Assembly: GCA_038207565.1 (NCBI GenBank)
Contig: JBBQZQ010000003.1
Location: 98,583 to 162,582 of the forward strand
DNA from: JALZAI01 sp038207565
Lineage (GTDB): Bacteria; Actinomycetota; Actinomycetes; Mycobacteriales; Jatrophihabitantaceae
Direction: 5' to 3'
Length of the DNA stretch: 64,000 nt
Of this stretch, positions 1 to 9,187 are shown in pieces (within the stretch, counting starts at the first letter, position 1; every line of letters begins with the position of its first letter). The position numbers were made by a program, and so were the translations under genes. The notes under the pieces are model-generated. The model made no database searches, was not told where the DNA came from, and saw nothing but the letters and a program-made list of their open reading frames with translations.

Positions 1-10
1 AACCCAGCGG

Positions 11-994
11 ATGGATGCACCGGACGACACGCCGCGTAGGGCGGGTTCGGCGGGGCACGTGCCGGTGCTGCTGGACCGGGTACTGCGGCTGCTCGCCCCG
101 GCACTGCACGGCAGTTCGGCCGTTGTCGTCGATTCCACGCTCGGCCTCGGTGGGCACGCGGCAGCGTTACTAGCCGCGCATCCTCGCCTGACCCTCGTCG
201 GGCTGGATCGCGACCCGGTCGCGCTGGCCCGAAGTCGGGACCGGCTGGCGGGCTACGCCGCTCGCATCCATCTCGTCCATGCTGTGTACGACCGCATGCC
301 CGAGGTGCTCGACTCGCTCGGACTTCCCGGAGTGGACGGAGTGCTGTTCGACCTGGGCGTGTCGTCGATGCAGCTCGACGTCGCCGAGCGCGGTTTCGCC
401 TATGCCCAGGACGCTGCGCTGGACATGCGCATGGACGCGACGTCCGGCCCGACCGCGGCAGACGTCGTCAACACCTATTCGGTTGCAGAACTGGCGCGGG
501 TGTTGCGCGAGTACGGCGAGGAGCGCTTCGCCCTGCGGATTGCGCAGGCAATCGCCCGGGCGCGCCGCACTTCCCGGTTCGGTTCGACCGCAGAGCTCGC
601 CGAATTGGTGCGCAACGCCATCCCGGCCGCCACCCGGCGCCACGGCGGACACCCCGCCAAGCGCACCTTCCAGGCACTGCGCATCGAGGTCAACGGCGAG
701 CTCGACGCCCTGCGCGCCGCCGTCCCTGCCGCACTCGCTGCGCTGCGGGTGGGCGGTCGGATCGTCGTGCTCGCCTACCACTCACTCGAGGACCGCATCG
801 TGAAGCAGGGTTTGGCGGAGCTGGCGACCGACCGCACGCCGATCGACCTGCCCGTCCGGCTCGCCGACCACGGCCCGCAGCTGCGCCTGCTCACGCGAGG
901 CGGCGAGCCCGCCACTGATACCGAGATCGCCGCCAATCCGCGCGCCGCGTCCGTACGACTGCGCGCCGCCGAACGCATCCGGGAGCCCGCATGA
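11..994 (+). CDS. rsmH: 16S rRNA m4C1402 methyltransferase RsmH (MraW)
   Basis: This 327-residue protein matches RsmH in length and motifs. RsmH uses SAM to N4-methylate C1402 in the 16S rRNA decoding centre. Visible are the N-terminal HVPVLL (residues 16-21), the SAM-binding loop DSTLGLGGH (41-49), the acidic GLDRDP turn (64-69) and FDLGVSSMQLD (from 113). The C-terminus ends in RAASVRLRAAERI, as is usual. It is the first gene of the division and cell-wall cluster seen here; its usual upstream neighbour mraZ would lie outside the window. A second in-frame ATG four bases later is also possible. The stop overlaps the ATGA start of the next gene, so translation is probably coupled. Confidence 0.96.
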   Translation: MDAPDDTPRRAGSAGHVPVLLDRVLRLLAPALHGSSAVVVDSTLGLGGHAAALLAAHPRLTLVGLDRDPVALARSRDRLAGYAARIHLVHAVYDRMPEVLDSLGLPGVDGVLFDLGVSSMQLDVAERGFAYAQDAALDMRMDATSGPTAADVVNTYSVAELARVLREYGEERFALRIAQAIARARRTSRFGSTAELAELVRNAIPAATRRHGGHPAKRTFQALRIEVNGELDALRAAVPAALAALRVGGRIVVLAYHSLEDRIVKQGLAELATDRTPIDLPVRLADHGPQLRLLTRGGEPATDTEIAANPRAASVRLRAAERIREPA

Positions 995-1629
995 CCGACC
1001 ACCCGAGCAGCGCCCGCGCCACCGCCCGCGCCACGCCCGCCCGAGCGAAGGCCGGCTACCCGCGCCACGCGCCACGCGCGCCGCGCACCCCGTTCGTGTT
1101 GCTGGTGCTCGGTCTGATCGTCGGCGGCATGTGCGCACTGCTGGCTCTCAACACGGCGTCTGCCGCGAACGAGCTCACTCGTCACGATCTGGCTGCTCAG
1201 AACGAGAGCATCGCCGCACAGCTCGCCGACCTGGAGAACCAGGTGGCCGCCAGCGCTGCGCCGGCAAACCTCGCTGCGGCCGCCGCCCGACTCGGCATGG
1301 TCGTCGCCGGCAATCCCGCGTTCCTGGTGGTCGGCAAGGACGGGAAGGTGCACCTGCTGGGCAGTCCGGCGGCGGCGACCGGCTACCCGGTGTACGTCGC
1401 ACCCCGCGCCACCAAGTCAGCGACCACCCCGAACAAGACGCCCCCGAAGCCGGCCACTGCGAAGACGGCCACTGCGAAGACGGCCACCCCGAAGACGGCC
1501 AGCCCGAAGACGGCCAGCCCGAAGACAGCGCCGGCGACATCCACCGAGTCGGCCTCCGAGACAACCCCAAAGACGTCGCCGACCCCGACGCCGACACCGA
1601 ATACGACGCTTCCCGGAGGTACTCGATGA
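991..1629 (+). CDS. ftsL: FtsL-like septum protein with Lys/Thr/Ala-rich tail
   Basis: The protein has 212 residues: a basic cytoplasmic head, one membrane segment at about residues 33-55, a short coiled-coil-like stretch (about 57-85), then a low-complexity tail. This topology, and its place between rsmH and ftsI, is that of FtsL, which joins FtsB and FtsQ in the divisome; the sequence itself is poorly conserved. The tail repeats a five-residue KTA(T/S)(A/P) unit about six times around residues 145-180, and the matching DNA is a tandem repeat. The start overlaps rsmH by 4 bp, and the stop overlaps the ftsI ATG (ATGA). The function rests mainly on position and topology. Confidence 0.75.
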   Translation: MTDHPSSARATARATPARAKAGYPRHAPRAPRTPFVLLVLGLIVGGMCALLALNTASAANELTRHDLAAQNESIAAQLADLENQVAASAAPANLAAAAARLGMVVAGNPAFLVVGKDGKVHLLGSPAAATGYPVYVAPRATKSATTPNKTPPKPATAKTATAKTATPKTASPKTASPKTAPATSTESASETTPKTSPTPTPTPNTTLPGGTR

Positions 1630-3545
1630 GCCAGCGTCGCCAGTCCCCTGCCCGCAGAGCGGCGACGTCCACCCGTTTCGGACCACCGCCCCCGCGGCGT
1701 CGCGCACCGCGCAGTTCTGCGCCGCCGCGCCGACCGGCCCGACCGGCCCGAAAGCGCAGGCGCCACCCCCGGGGACTGCGACTCGGCAGTCTCAACGGCC
1801 GGTTGCGCTACGGGTTTGCCGCGGTCTGCACGCTGCTGCTCGTGATCGGGGGCCGCCTCGTCCAACTGCAGGGCCTCGACGGCCAGCGCTACGCCTCCGC
1901 GGCGTCAGACCAACGGGTGCAGACCGTCGCGCTGCACGCCCTGCGTGGCCAGATCCTCGACCGCAACGGCACGGTCCTCGCCTACACCTCCGAGGCGCAG
2001 GACATCACCGCGGACCCGAAACAGATTCCGGCGAACCGGCGCTCGGCCTACGCCGCCAGGCTTGCCCCGCTCGTGGGCGAGAGCATCACGAGCGTCCTCC
2101 AGGCGATCTCTGTCCCGGGGCAGTACGCGATGGTCGCGACCGCGCTGTCACCCGCGATCGCCCAGAAGGTGTCGGATCTTGGGCTGCTCGGCATCTACAC
2201 CCAGGCCACCACGCAGCGGCAGTACCCGGGTACGACCACGGCGGCCAACGTCATCGGCACCGTCCATTCCGACGGCGCCGGCGCCGCCGGGATCGAGCAA
2301 CAGTTCAACAAGGTGCTCGCCGGATCCGACGGCAGCGTCACCTACAGCGTCGACAACGTGGGCAACGTCAACCCCAGCAGTCGCACTGTCACCGACCCTG
2401 CCCGTAACGGCGGAACGGTAGCGCTGACGATCGACCAGAGTCTGCAGTACACCGCGCAGCGCTACCTCGACCTGGCAGTGCGCGAGTCCCGCGCCGAGAA
2501 CGCCGAAATGGTCGTGCTCGACGCCCACAACGGCCAGGTGCTCGCAATGGCCGGCTCCCGGACGTTCAACTCGGCCGACCCCGACACGATCGACCCGCAC
2601 AGCCCGATCAACCCACCGGTGATGTCGGCCTTCGAACCGGGTTCCGTACAGAAGGCGATCACCTTCGCCACCGCGCTCCAGCAGAAGGCGATCAACCCCA
2701 AAACCAACATCACAGTCCCCGGGACGATCAGGATGGGCGGAGTCGAGGTGAGCGACGCATGGTCCCACCCGACCGAGAAATTCACCGCCACGGGCGTGCT
2801 TGCCGAGTCGTCCAACGTCGGGACGCTGAAGATCGCGAAGAAGATCGGGCCGAAGGTCTGGGTGGACTACGAGAAGAAGTTCGGCGTGGGGACTAAGACC
2901 GGCGTCGAGCTGCCGGGCGAGAGCAGCGGCTACCTCCCACCGATTAGCACCTGGTCGAGTTCGACATTCGCGAACCTGCCCTTCGGGCAGGGCGAGAGCA
3001 TGACTGCGTTACAGCTCGCGTCGGTCTATCAGACGATCGCCAATGACGGGGTGCGGGTGCCGCCGCGCATCGTGTCATCGACGATGGGACCCGGCGGCGC
3101 CGCGACCACGACGAAGCAACCCGCGGGCATCAGGGTCATCACGCCGGCTACCGCCAGGACCCTGCGCACCATGCTGGAGTCGGTCACCCTGGAGGGTGGG
3201 ACGGGCATGAAGGCGGCCATTCCCGGCTACCGCGTGGCGGGCAAGACCGGGACGGCCCAGCAGCCCGATCCGAAGCACGGTGGCGCCTACTCCAGCTGGA
3301 TGAACTGGGACACCTTCGCGGGAATGCTGCCCGCCGACGACCCCCAGTTCGTGGTGGCGATCATGGTCGACAACCCTGCGCACGGCCTCGAGGGCGGCGA
3401 CGTCGCGGCGCCGCTGTTCCACCACATTGCGAGCTACGAAGCGATGCACGCGCGCATCGCGCCGACCGGCTCCACGTCCAAGCACGTACCGCTGCAGGTC
3501 TGCACCGCGGCCAACCGCGACACCATCTCCAGTATCTTCTGCTGA
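1626..3545 (+). CDS. ftsI: Penicillin-binding protein FtsI (PBP3), septal transpeptidase
   Basis: This 639-residue class B PBP cross-links septal peptidoglycan. A proline/arginine-rich cytoplasmic head of about 58 residues precedes one membrane anchor (about 60-80), a dimerisation domain, and the transpeptidase domain. The catalytic motifs are all present: SxxK as SVQK near residue 340, SxN as SSN near 395, and KTG as GKTGTAQQ near 539. The open frame extends upstream across ftsL, but the ATG at 1626 overlaps the ftsL stop, and reading from there gives a normal protein. No PASTA domains follow, as expected for FtsI rather than a serine-kinase-linked PBP. Confidence 0.95.
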   Translation: MSQRRQSPARRAATSTRFGPPPPRRRAPRSSAPPRRPARPARKRRRHPRGLRLGSLNGRLRYGFAAVCTLLLVIGGRLVQLQGLDGQRYASAASDQRVQTVALHALRGQILDRNGTVLAYTSEAQDITADPKQIPANRRSAYAARLAPLVGESITSVLQAISVPGQYAMVATALSPAIAQKVSDLGLLGIYTQATTQRQYPGTTTAANVIGTVHSDGAGAAGIEQQFNKVLAGSDGSVTYSVDNVGNVNPSSRTVTDPARNGGTVALTIDQSLQYTAQRYLDLAVRESRAENAEMVVLDAHNGQVLAMAGSRTFNSADPDTIDPHSPINPPVMSAFEPGSVQKAITFATALQQKAINPKTNITVPGTIRMGGVEVSDAWSHPTEKFTATGVLAESSNVGTLKIAKKIGPKVWVDYEKKFGVGTKTGVELPGESSGYLPPISTWSSSTFANLPFGQGESMTALQLASVYQTIANDGVRVPPRIVSSTMGPGGAATTTKQPAGIRVITPATARTLRTMLESVTLEGGTGMKAAIPGYRVAGKTGTAQQPDPKHGGAYSSWMNWDTFAGMLPADDPQFVVAIMVDNPAHGLEGGDVAAPLFHHIASYEAMHARIAPTGSTSKHVPLQVCTAANRDTISSIFC

Positions 3546-3546
3546 C

Positions 3547-5061
3547 GTGCCGTCGGTTGCTCCTGCTCCGGTCGGCGTGCCGCGTCCACAGCGCGTCACG
3601 CCGACCGCCCTGAGCGACCTCGGCACCGCCGTCATCGGTGCGGAGGTGACCGTCACCGGCGTGACGATGAGCAGCGGACGGGTCCGCCCGGGCGACCTGT
3701 TCGCCGCGGCACCGGGTCGAACGGCACACGGAGCGTCCTATGCCGGGGCGGCCGTCGCAGCAGGGGCGGTTGCAGTGCTGACCGATTCCGTAGGGTCGGA
3801 CCAGGTCCCGACCGGCGTTCCCGTCCTCGTCGTGGCAGACGTGCGCAGCGCCGTCGGTCCGATCGCGGCCCGGGTGTACGGCCGACCCAGCTCGCGGCTC
3901 GCTGTGCTCGGGATCACCGGGACGAGTGGCAAGACCACGACGACATATTTCGTCCGTGCCGGTCTGCAGGCAGCAGGGCGGCCCTGCGGCCTGATCGGGA
4001 CCGTGGCCACCCTGATCGGCGACGACGTGGTGAAGACGGGGTTCACCACACCTGAGGCGCCCGACGTGCAGGCCCTGCTCGCGGTGATGGCCGAGCGTGG
4101 CCTCGACTCGGTGGCGATGGAGGTCTCGAGTCACGCGCTGGCGATGGGCCGCGCCGACGGGATCGGGTTCGCCGTGGGTGCGTTCACCAACCTCTCGCAG
4201 GACCACCTGGACTTCCACGCCGATATGGACGAGTACTTCACCGCGAAGGCCCGCCTGTTCGACGGGCGTTCACGCGCGGCCGTGATCTGCGTGGACGACC
4301 GATGGGGGCGGCGCATGGCGGCGCTCGCCGGGCCCGGGGCAACCACGGTGAGCACCGACGGCTCGGCTGCGATCTGGAAGGCCACGGACATCAGCGACGA
4401 TGGCGGGGGGGGCACCCGTTTCCGGGCGCTCGGTCCGGGGGTGGACGTGCCCGCGGGGTGCTCGGTGCCGGGGCGCTTCAATGTCGCCAACGCTTTGCTG
4501 GCCCTGGCGATCCTGCACGCTGCGGGGATATCGGCCGAGGTGGCAGCTCCGGCCGTCGCTCGCGCCGCGGTGCCCGGCCGGATGGAGCGGATCGAGGCGG
4601 GCCAGCCGTTCCTCGCCGTCGTCGACTACAGCCACAAGCCGGCCGCCGTGGACGGTGCACTGCGCGCGCTCCGCCCGCTCACCGCCGGCCGGTTGATCCT
4701 CGTGCTCGGCTGCGGGGGGGACCGTGACCGGGCCAAGCGTCCGGTGATGGGCGAGATCGCCGCGCGGGGCGCCGACCTGTTGATCGTCACCGACGACAAC
4801 CCCCGATCCGAGGATCCGGCGACCATCCGGAGGGAGATGCTTGGCGGAGCCTGGGCGGTCCCCTCCGGCGAACGGGGCGACGTGCAGGAGGTCGGCGGGC
4901 GTGCGGCGGCCATCGCCACGGCCGTGGGCGCTGCCAGCGCCGGCGACACGGTGCTGGTGGCGGGTAAGGGACACGAGACGGGCCAGGAGATCGGCGGTGT
5001 GGTGCACCCCTTCGACGACCGCGCCGTGCTGCGCACCGCCCTGGAGCAGGTGTCCGGGTGA
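3547..5061 (+). CDS. murE: UDP-MurNAc-tripeptide ligase MurE (meso-DAP type)
   Basis: MurE adds the third stem-peptide residue to UDP-MurNAc-Ala-Glu using ATP. The ATP loop GTSGKTTTT lies near residues 124-132, and TDDNPRSEDP near 416. DNPR is the family's signature for meso-diaminopimelate rather than lysine, so it informs on wall chemistry. I chose the GTG at 3547, one base after the ftsI stop; it gives 504 residues, the usual length, whereas the longer open frame (from 3427) would run back into ftsI. It is the only dcw gene here followed by a real gap: 241 bp filled with repeats precede murF. Confidence 0.95.
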   Translation: MPSVAPAPVGVPRPQRVTPTALSDLGTAVIGAEVTVTGVTMSSGRVRPGDLFAAAPGRTAHGASYAGAAVAAGAVAVLTDSVGSDQVPTGVPVLVVADVRSAVGPIAARVYGRPSSRLAVLGITGTSGKTTTTYFVRAGLQAAGRPCGLIGTVATLIGDDVVKTGFTTPEAPDVQALLAVMAERGLDSVAMEVSSHALAMGRADGIGFAVGAFTNLSQDHLDFHADMDEYFTAKARLFDGRSRAAVICVDDRWGRRMAALAGPGATTVSTDGSAAIWKATDISDDGGGGTRFRALGPGVDVPAGCSVPGRFNVANALLALAILHAAGISAEVAAPAVARAAVPGRMERIEAGQPFLAVVDYSHKPAAVDGALRALRPLTAGRLILVLGCGGDRDRAKRPVMGEIAARGADLLIVTDDNPRSEDPATIRREMLGGAWAVPSGERGDVQEVGGRAAAIATAVGAASAGDTVLVAGKGHETGQEIGGVVHPFDDRAVLRTALEQVSG

Positions 5062-5084
5062 GCGCGGCGCCCCGGCACAGTCTT

Positions 5085-5171
5085 CCGGCGTCAAGTTTTC
5101 CGGCGTCGAGTTTTCCCCGCTGGTGGCCGGCGTCAAGTTTTCCGGCGTCGAGTTTTCCGGCGTCGAGTTTT
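5085..5171. repeat. Five-copy 15-nt array after murE
   Basis: The unit CCGGCGTCRAGTTTT occurs at 5085, 5100, 5127, 5142 and 5157. Units 2 and 5 are each followed by a CCCCGCTGGTG block. The last unit runs straight into the left arm of the 55-nt palindrome that starts at 5168. It sits in the non-coding gap between murE and murF; an 82-codon frame through it encodes only repeat-derived residues. Confidence 0.9.
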
Positions 5172-5222
5172 CCCCGCTGGTGCTCGGTGTCGCCAGGCGA
5201 AACCGAGCACCAGCGGGGAAAA
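5168..5222. repeat. 55-nt near-perfect palindrome, family C copy 1
   Basis: The left arm TTTTCCCCGCTGGTGCTCGG (5168-5187) is the exact reverse complement of 5203-5222. Symmetry continues through the middle around base 5195, with a single G/A mismatch at 5189/5201. The transcript would form a very stable cruciform-like hairpin; lacking a trailing U-run, it is not a standard intrinsic terminator. A degenerate element of the same length lies at 58140-58194. Confidence 0.92.
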
Positions 5223-5302
5223 GCCCGCCGCTGGACCCGGCCACCGGCGCGGTCACCTTGCCGCTCCACGCCTTGCCGTCGTGCCGAACGGGTGGCCCGC
5301 CG

Positions 5303-6754
5303 ATGATCGCACTTACGCTCGCTGAGATCGCGCAGCTCGTGGACGGTCGGCTGCGCGACGCCGATGCGTCGACGGTGGTGACGGGTTCGGTCGAGTACGA
5401 CACGCGCAGCGTTACACCCGGTGGCCTGTTCGTCGCTTTTGCCGGCGAGCGGGTCGACGGGCACGACTTCGCCGGGCAGGCGATCGCGGAGGGTGCGGTC
5501 GCCTCGATCGTCACGCGCGCGGTCGCCGGGCCGCGCATTGAGGTGGCCGGCGCGATCGACGCGCTCACGGCGCTGGCGCGCGCGGTCGCCCGCCGGTTGC
5601 CCGCGACGATCATCGGCGTGACCGGATCCTCCGGCAAGACCTCGACGAAAGATCTGCTCGGCCAGGTGCTCCCGCACGTCGGAGCGACCATCGCGCCGGC
5701 CGGGTCGATGAACAACGAGCTGGGCCACCCCTACACGGTGTTGCAGGCCGACGAGCGGACCCGGTTCCTGGTGCTGGAGATGGGGGCACGCGGCCTCGGG
5801 CATGTGCGCCACCTCGCCGAGATCGCGCCACCCCAGGTCGGCGTCGTGCTAAATGTCGGAACTGCGCACCTCGGCGAGTTCGGGACCAGGGTGGCTATCG
5901 CGCAGGCCAAGGGCGAGCTCGTCGAAGCCCTGCCCGCCGATGGGCTGGCAATCCTCAACGCCGACGACCCCCTCGTTCTCGGCATGGCCGGGCGGACGGG
6001 CGCACGTGTCGTCACCGTGGGGGAATCGGCTAGTGCCGACGTCCGCGCCGATGGCGTGACGCTGGACGAGCTGGGCCGAGCCCACTTCGAGATCCACGCC
6101 GGCGGCGCCACTGCGACAGTGCGGATGCGCCTCGTCGGCGCGCATCACGTCGGCAACGCCCTCGCGGCCGCGGCAGTGGCACTGGAGGCGGGACTCGCCC
6201 TGACCGAAACCGCCGACGCGCTCGCAGCGGCCGTCCCGACCTCGCGGTGGCGGATGGAGGTGACCGAGCGCGCAGACGGCGTCACGATCATCAATGATGC
6301 TTACAACGCCAATCCCGAGTCGATGCGCGCTGCGCTGAAGGCACTCGCGTCGGTGGCTCGGCCGCGCCGGGCCACCGGTGGACGCAGCTTCGCTGTGCTG
6401 GGACCGATGGCCGAGCTCGGTGATGCGGAGCGGGAGGAACACGACGCCGTCGGCCGGATGGCGGTACGGCTGGACATAGCACGCGTCATCGCGGTAGGCG
6501 AGGCTGCCCGCCCGATCCAGCAGGGGGCCGCTCTGGAAGGCTCCTGGGACGGCGAGTCCGAATGGGTGCCGGACGTCTACGCGGCGGTTGCCCGGCTGCG
6601 CGCCGAGCTCCGCCCGGGCGACGTCGTCCTGGTGAAGGCTTCCCGCGCGGCGAGCCTGGAACGTGTGGCGTTGGCGATCGCGCAGGATGCAGACGCGGCA
6701 GCCGGACGGCGCTCCGGTCGGCGGCCCGAAGACGAGGAAGGACGCGGCGCGTGA
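5303..6754 (+). CDS. murF: UDP-MurNAc-pentapeptide synthetase MurF
   Basis: MurF attaches the terminal D-Ala-D-Ala dipeptide to UDP-MurNAc-tripeptide, the last soluble precursor step. The start ATG at 5303 begins MIALTLAEIAQLVDGR, the conserved opening of the family, and gives 483 residues. The open frame continues upstream through the murE-murF repeat region, but those residues are repeat-derived and were left out. The ATP loop GSSGKTSTKD is near residue 108, and NDAYNANPESM, typical of MurF, follows in the central domain. The stop overlaps the GTG of mraY (GTGA). Confidence 0.95.
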   Translation: MIALTLAEIAQLVDGRLRDADASTVVTGSVEYDTRSVTPGGLFVAFAGERVDGHDFAGQAIAEGAVASIVTRAVAGPRIEVAGAIDALTALARAVARRLPATIIGVTGSSGKTSTKDLLGQVLPHVGATIAPAGSMNNELGHPYTVLQADERTRFLVLEMGARGLGHVRHLAEIAPPQVGVVLNVGTAHLGEFGTRVAIAQAKGELVEALPADGLAILNADDPLVLGMAGRTGARVVTVGESASADVRADGVTLDELGRAHFEIHAGGATATVRMRLVGAHHVGNALAAAAVALEAGLALTETADALAAAVPTSRWRMEVTERADGVTIINDAYNANPESMRAALKALASVARPRRATGGRSFAVLGPMAELGDAEREEHDAVGRMAVRLDIARVIAVGEAARPIQQGAALEGSWDGESEWVPDVYAAVARLRAELRPGDVVLVKASRAASLERVALAIAQDADAAAGRRSGRRPEDEEGRGA

Positions 6755-7842
6755 AGACGATCCTGATCTGCGCCGTCGTCTCGATGCTCTCGTCCATCCT
6801 GATCACACCCCTCGCCGTGGCGTTCTTCCGACGCCGCGGCTTCGGGCAGGAGATTCGCGACGACGGGCCGCAGACGCATCTGGTCAAGCGGGGCACCCCG
6901 ACCATGGGCGGCGTGGCCCTCATCGGTTCGACCGTGCTCGGTTACGCCGCAGCTCACATCTCGATCGCGATCAACGGTGGCGGTGGCCCCAACGCGTCGG
7001 GCGTACTGCTGCTCTGGCTGCTCGTCGGCCTGGGTGGCGTCGGTTTCCTCGACGACTTCATCAAGATCCGCAAGCAACGCAGCCTGGGCCTGCGTGCGCG
7101 GGCGAAGTTCGGCGGGCAGCTACTCGTGGGCGTCGTCTTCGGTGTGTTCGCGCTGATGTTCCGCAATGACCTGGGCCTCACGCCGGCCTCGACCCATCTG
7201 TCCTACGTGCGTGACATCGGGGTACTCGGCCTGGGTTCAGTCGGCTTCGTCGTGCTCGCCTACGTCATAGTCGCTGCCACGTCGAACGCCGTGAACCTCA
7301 CCGACGGCCTGGACGGACTTGCCGCCGGCGCCTCGGCGATGGTGTTCGGCGCCTTCACGCTGATCTCGTTCCTGCAGTTCCGCAACCCGTGCGGTTCAAA
7401 CCCGGTCGGCGGCTGCTACGTGGTGCGGGACCCGCTCGACGTCGCGCTCGTCGCCGCGTCGGCGATGGCCGCCTGCTTCGGTTTCCTCTGGTGGAACGCG
7501 TCCCCAGCTCAGATCTTCATGGGCGACACGGGGTCCATGGCTCTGGGCGGGCTGATGGCAGGACTGGCGATTCTCACCCACACCGAGCTGCTGCTCGTCG
7601 TGCTCGGCGGCCTGTTCGCCACGGTGACGCTGTCGGGGATCATCCAGACCGGCTGGTTCAAGTACACGCGAAAACGCACCGGTACGGGCAAACGGGTGTT
7701 CCGCATGGCTCCGCTGCACCACCATTTCGAGCTGGGCGGTTGGGAAGAGGTGACGATCATCGTGCGGTTCTGGATCGTCGCCGGCATCGCGGTCGCGTTC
7801 GGGATGGGCCTGTTCTACGCGGATTTCATCGGCAATGGATGA
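6751..7842 (+). CDS. mraY: Phospho-MurNAc-pentapeptide translocase MraY
   Basis: MraY transfers phospho-MurNAc-pentapeptide to undecaprenyl phosphate, making lipid I at the inner face of the membrane. The 363-residue protein is strongly hydrophobic, in line with about ten membrane spans. The family signatures NLTDGLDGLAAG (acidic catalytic residues), GDTGS and the histidine cluster HHHFELGGW are all visible. The GTG at 6751 is used because it overlaps the murF stop and gives KTILICAVVSML as a first membrane segment; the longer open frame reads through murF. The end overlaps murD by 8 bp. Confidence 0.95.
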   Translation: MKTILICAVVSMLSSILITPLAVAFFRRRGFGQEIRDDGPQTHLVKRGTPTMGGVALIGSTVLGYAAAHISIAINGGGGPNASGVLLLWLLVGLGGVGFLDDFIKIRKQRSLGLRARAKFGGQLLVGVVFGVFALMFRNDLGLTPASTHLSYVRDIGVLGLGSVGFVVLAYVIVAATSNAVNLTDGLDGLAAGASAMVFGAFTLISFLQFRNPCGSNPVGGCYVVRDPLDVALVAASAMAACFGFLWWNASPAQIFMGDTGSMALGGLMAGLAILTHTELLLVVLGGLFATVTLSGIIQTGWFKYTRKRTGTGKRVFRMAPLHHHFELGGWEEVTIIVRFWIVAGIAVAFGMGLFYADFIGNG

Positions 7843-9187
7843 GCTGCTGTCGCTGTCCGGCACCACCGTGCTGGTCTGCGGAGCTCGCTTCGCGGGGCAG
7901 GCCGCCACCCGCGCTCTGCTAGCCCGCGGTGCCCACGTGCTGCTGTGCGACCGGGACCGGCCGGCGGGCACCCAGGACCTGATCGATGCCGGTGCCGAGT
8001 TCCGCGGTGCGCTCGACACGCTGCCCGCCGGGGTCTCGCTCGTCGTGACCTCACCCGGTTTCCCGCCGACCAGTCCGCTACTGGTGGACGCGTTGCGACG
8101 CGGTGTCGAGGTGCTGGGCGAGGTCGAGTTCGCCTGGCGGCTGCGCGGAACGAACGCGGCACCCTGGTTGGTCGTCACCGGTACGAACGGCAAGACGACG
8201 ACCGTGCGGATGACCGAGTCGATCCTGCGTGCTGCCGGGCTGCATGCCCTCGCCGTCGGCAACGTCGGGGTCTCGGTCATAGACGCGGTGACCGCGGAGC
8301 GTCCCTACGACGTGCTCGCTGTCGAGATGTCGAGCTATCAGCTGTACTGGTCCTCGACGATCCGCCCGGCGGCCGGGGCTGTGCTGAACCTGGCGGAGGA
8401 CCATCTTGACTGGCACGTGACGATGGCCGCATATGCCGACGCGAAGGTCAAGGCGTGGCGGGGCGAGGTGGCGATCGGCAACCTCGACGATCCAGCAGTC
8501 GCGCAACGCTTCCCACGTCGTGCCACCTCGCTCGGCTTCACCCTGGCCGACCCCGGACCGGGGGAGTACGGCGTCCGGGACGGCATGCTCATCGACGCGG
8601 ACGGCGCAATTCTCCTGCCCGCCGCCGACGTCCATCCGGCCGGTGCCCACAATGTCGCGAACGCGCTCGCCGCCGCCGCGCTCACCGCACGCTTCGCCGA
8701 TCCCGACGCCGTCGCACGAGGTTTGCGCGAGTTCGTCCCGGACCCGCACCGCAACCAGCTCCTGTTCGAATCGGGGGGCGTCTGCTGGGTCGATGACAGC
8801 AAAGCCACCAACGCCCACGCGGCACGCGGGTCGCTGCTCGCCTACCCGCGCATCGTCTGGGTCGCGGGCGGCCAGCTGAAAGGGGCGAGCGTCAACGACC
8901 TCGTCGCCGAGATCGCGCCGCGGCTCGCCGGAGTCGTGCTGCTCGGTGCGGATCGGGCGATCCTGGCCGAGGCGCTGAAGCGACACGCTCCCGAGATACC
9001 GCTCATCGAGGTCAGCAACGGCGACGATGGGGCCATGCTGGAGGTCGTGCGCGCTGCGGCCGGGCTCGCGAGCCCGGGCGACACAGTCCTGCTCGCTCCC
9101 GCCGGCGCCTCCTACGACATGTTCGCCAACTACTCCGCGCGCGGACGGGCCTTCGAGGCGGCCGCGCGCGGGCTCGGAACCGCATGA
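7835..9187 (+). CDS. murD: UDP-MurNAc-L-Ala:D-Glu ligase MurD
   Basis: MurD adds D-glutamate to UDP-MurNAc-L-alanine with ATP. At 450 residues it has the family length. The N-terminal nucleotide-fold opens with TTVLVCGARFAGQAA, the ATP loop GTNGKTTTV lies near residue 115, and DDSKATNAHA marks the C-terminal domain. Two ATGs (7835 and 7839) are close together; only 7835 is in frame. It overlaps mraY by 8 bp and ftsW by 4 bp. Confidence 0.95.
   Translation: MDELLSLSGTTVLVCGARFAGQAATRALLARGAHVLLCDRDRPAGTQDLIDAGAEFRGALDTLPAGVSLVVTSPGFPPTSPLLVDALRRGVEVLGEVEFAWRLRGTNAAPWLVVTGTNGKTTTVRMTESILRAAGLHALAVGNVGVSVIDAVTAERPYDVLAVEMSSYQLYWSSTIRPAAGAVLNLAEDHLDWHVTMAAYADAKVKAWRGEVAIGNLDDPAVAQRFPRRATSLGFTLADPGPGEYGVRDGMLIDADGAILLPAADVHPAGAHNVANALAAAALTARFADPDAVARGLREFVPDPHRNQLLFESGGVCWVDDSKATNAHAARGSLLAYPRIVWVAGGQLKGASVNDLVAEIAPRLAGVVLLGADRAILAEALKRHAPEIPLIEVSNGDDGAMLEVVRAAAGLASPGDTVLLAPAGASYDMFANYSARGRAFEAAARGLGTA

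Noticed and set aside
1131..1625. N-terminal extension of FtsI across ftsL
   Set aside because: The frame overlaps the ftsL gene and encodes no conserved residues; ATG 1626 gives a normal FtsI.
5058..5306. 82-codon frame between murE and murF
   Set aside because: It consists of repeat-derived residues (PASSFPASSFP), has no family match, and overlaps the palindrome and the murF start.
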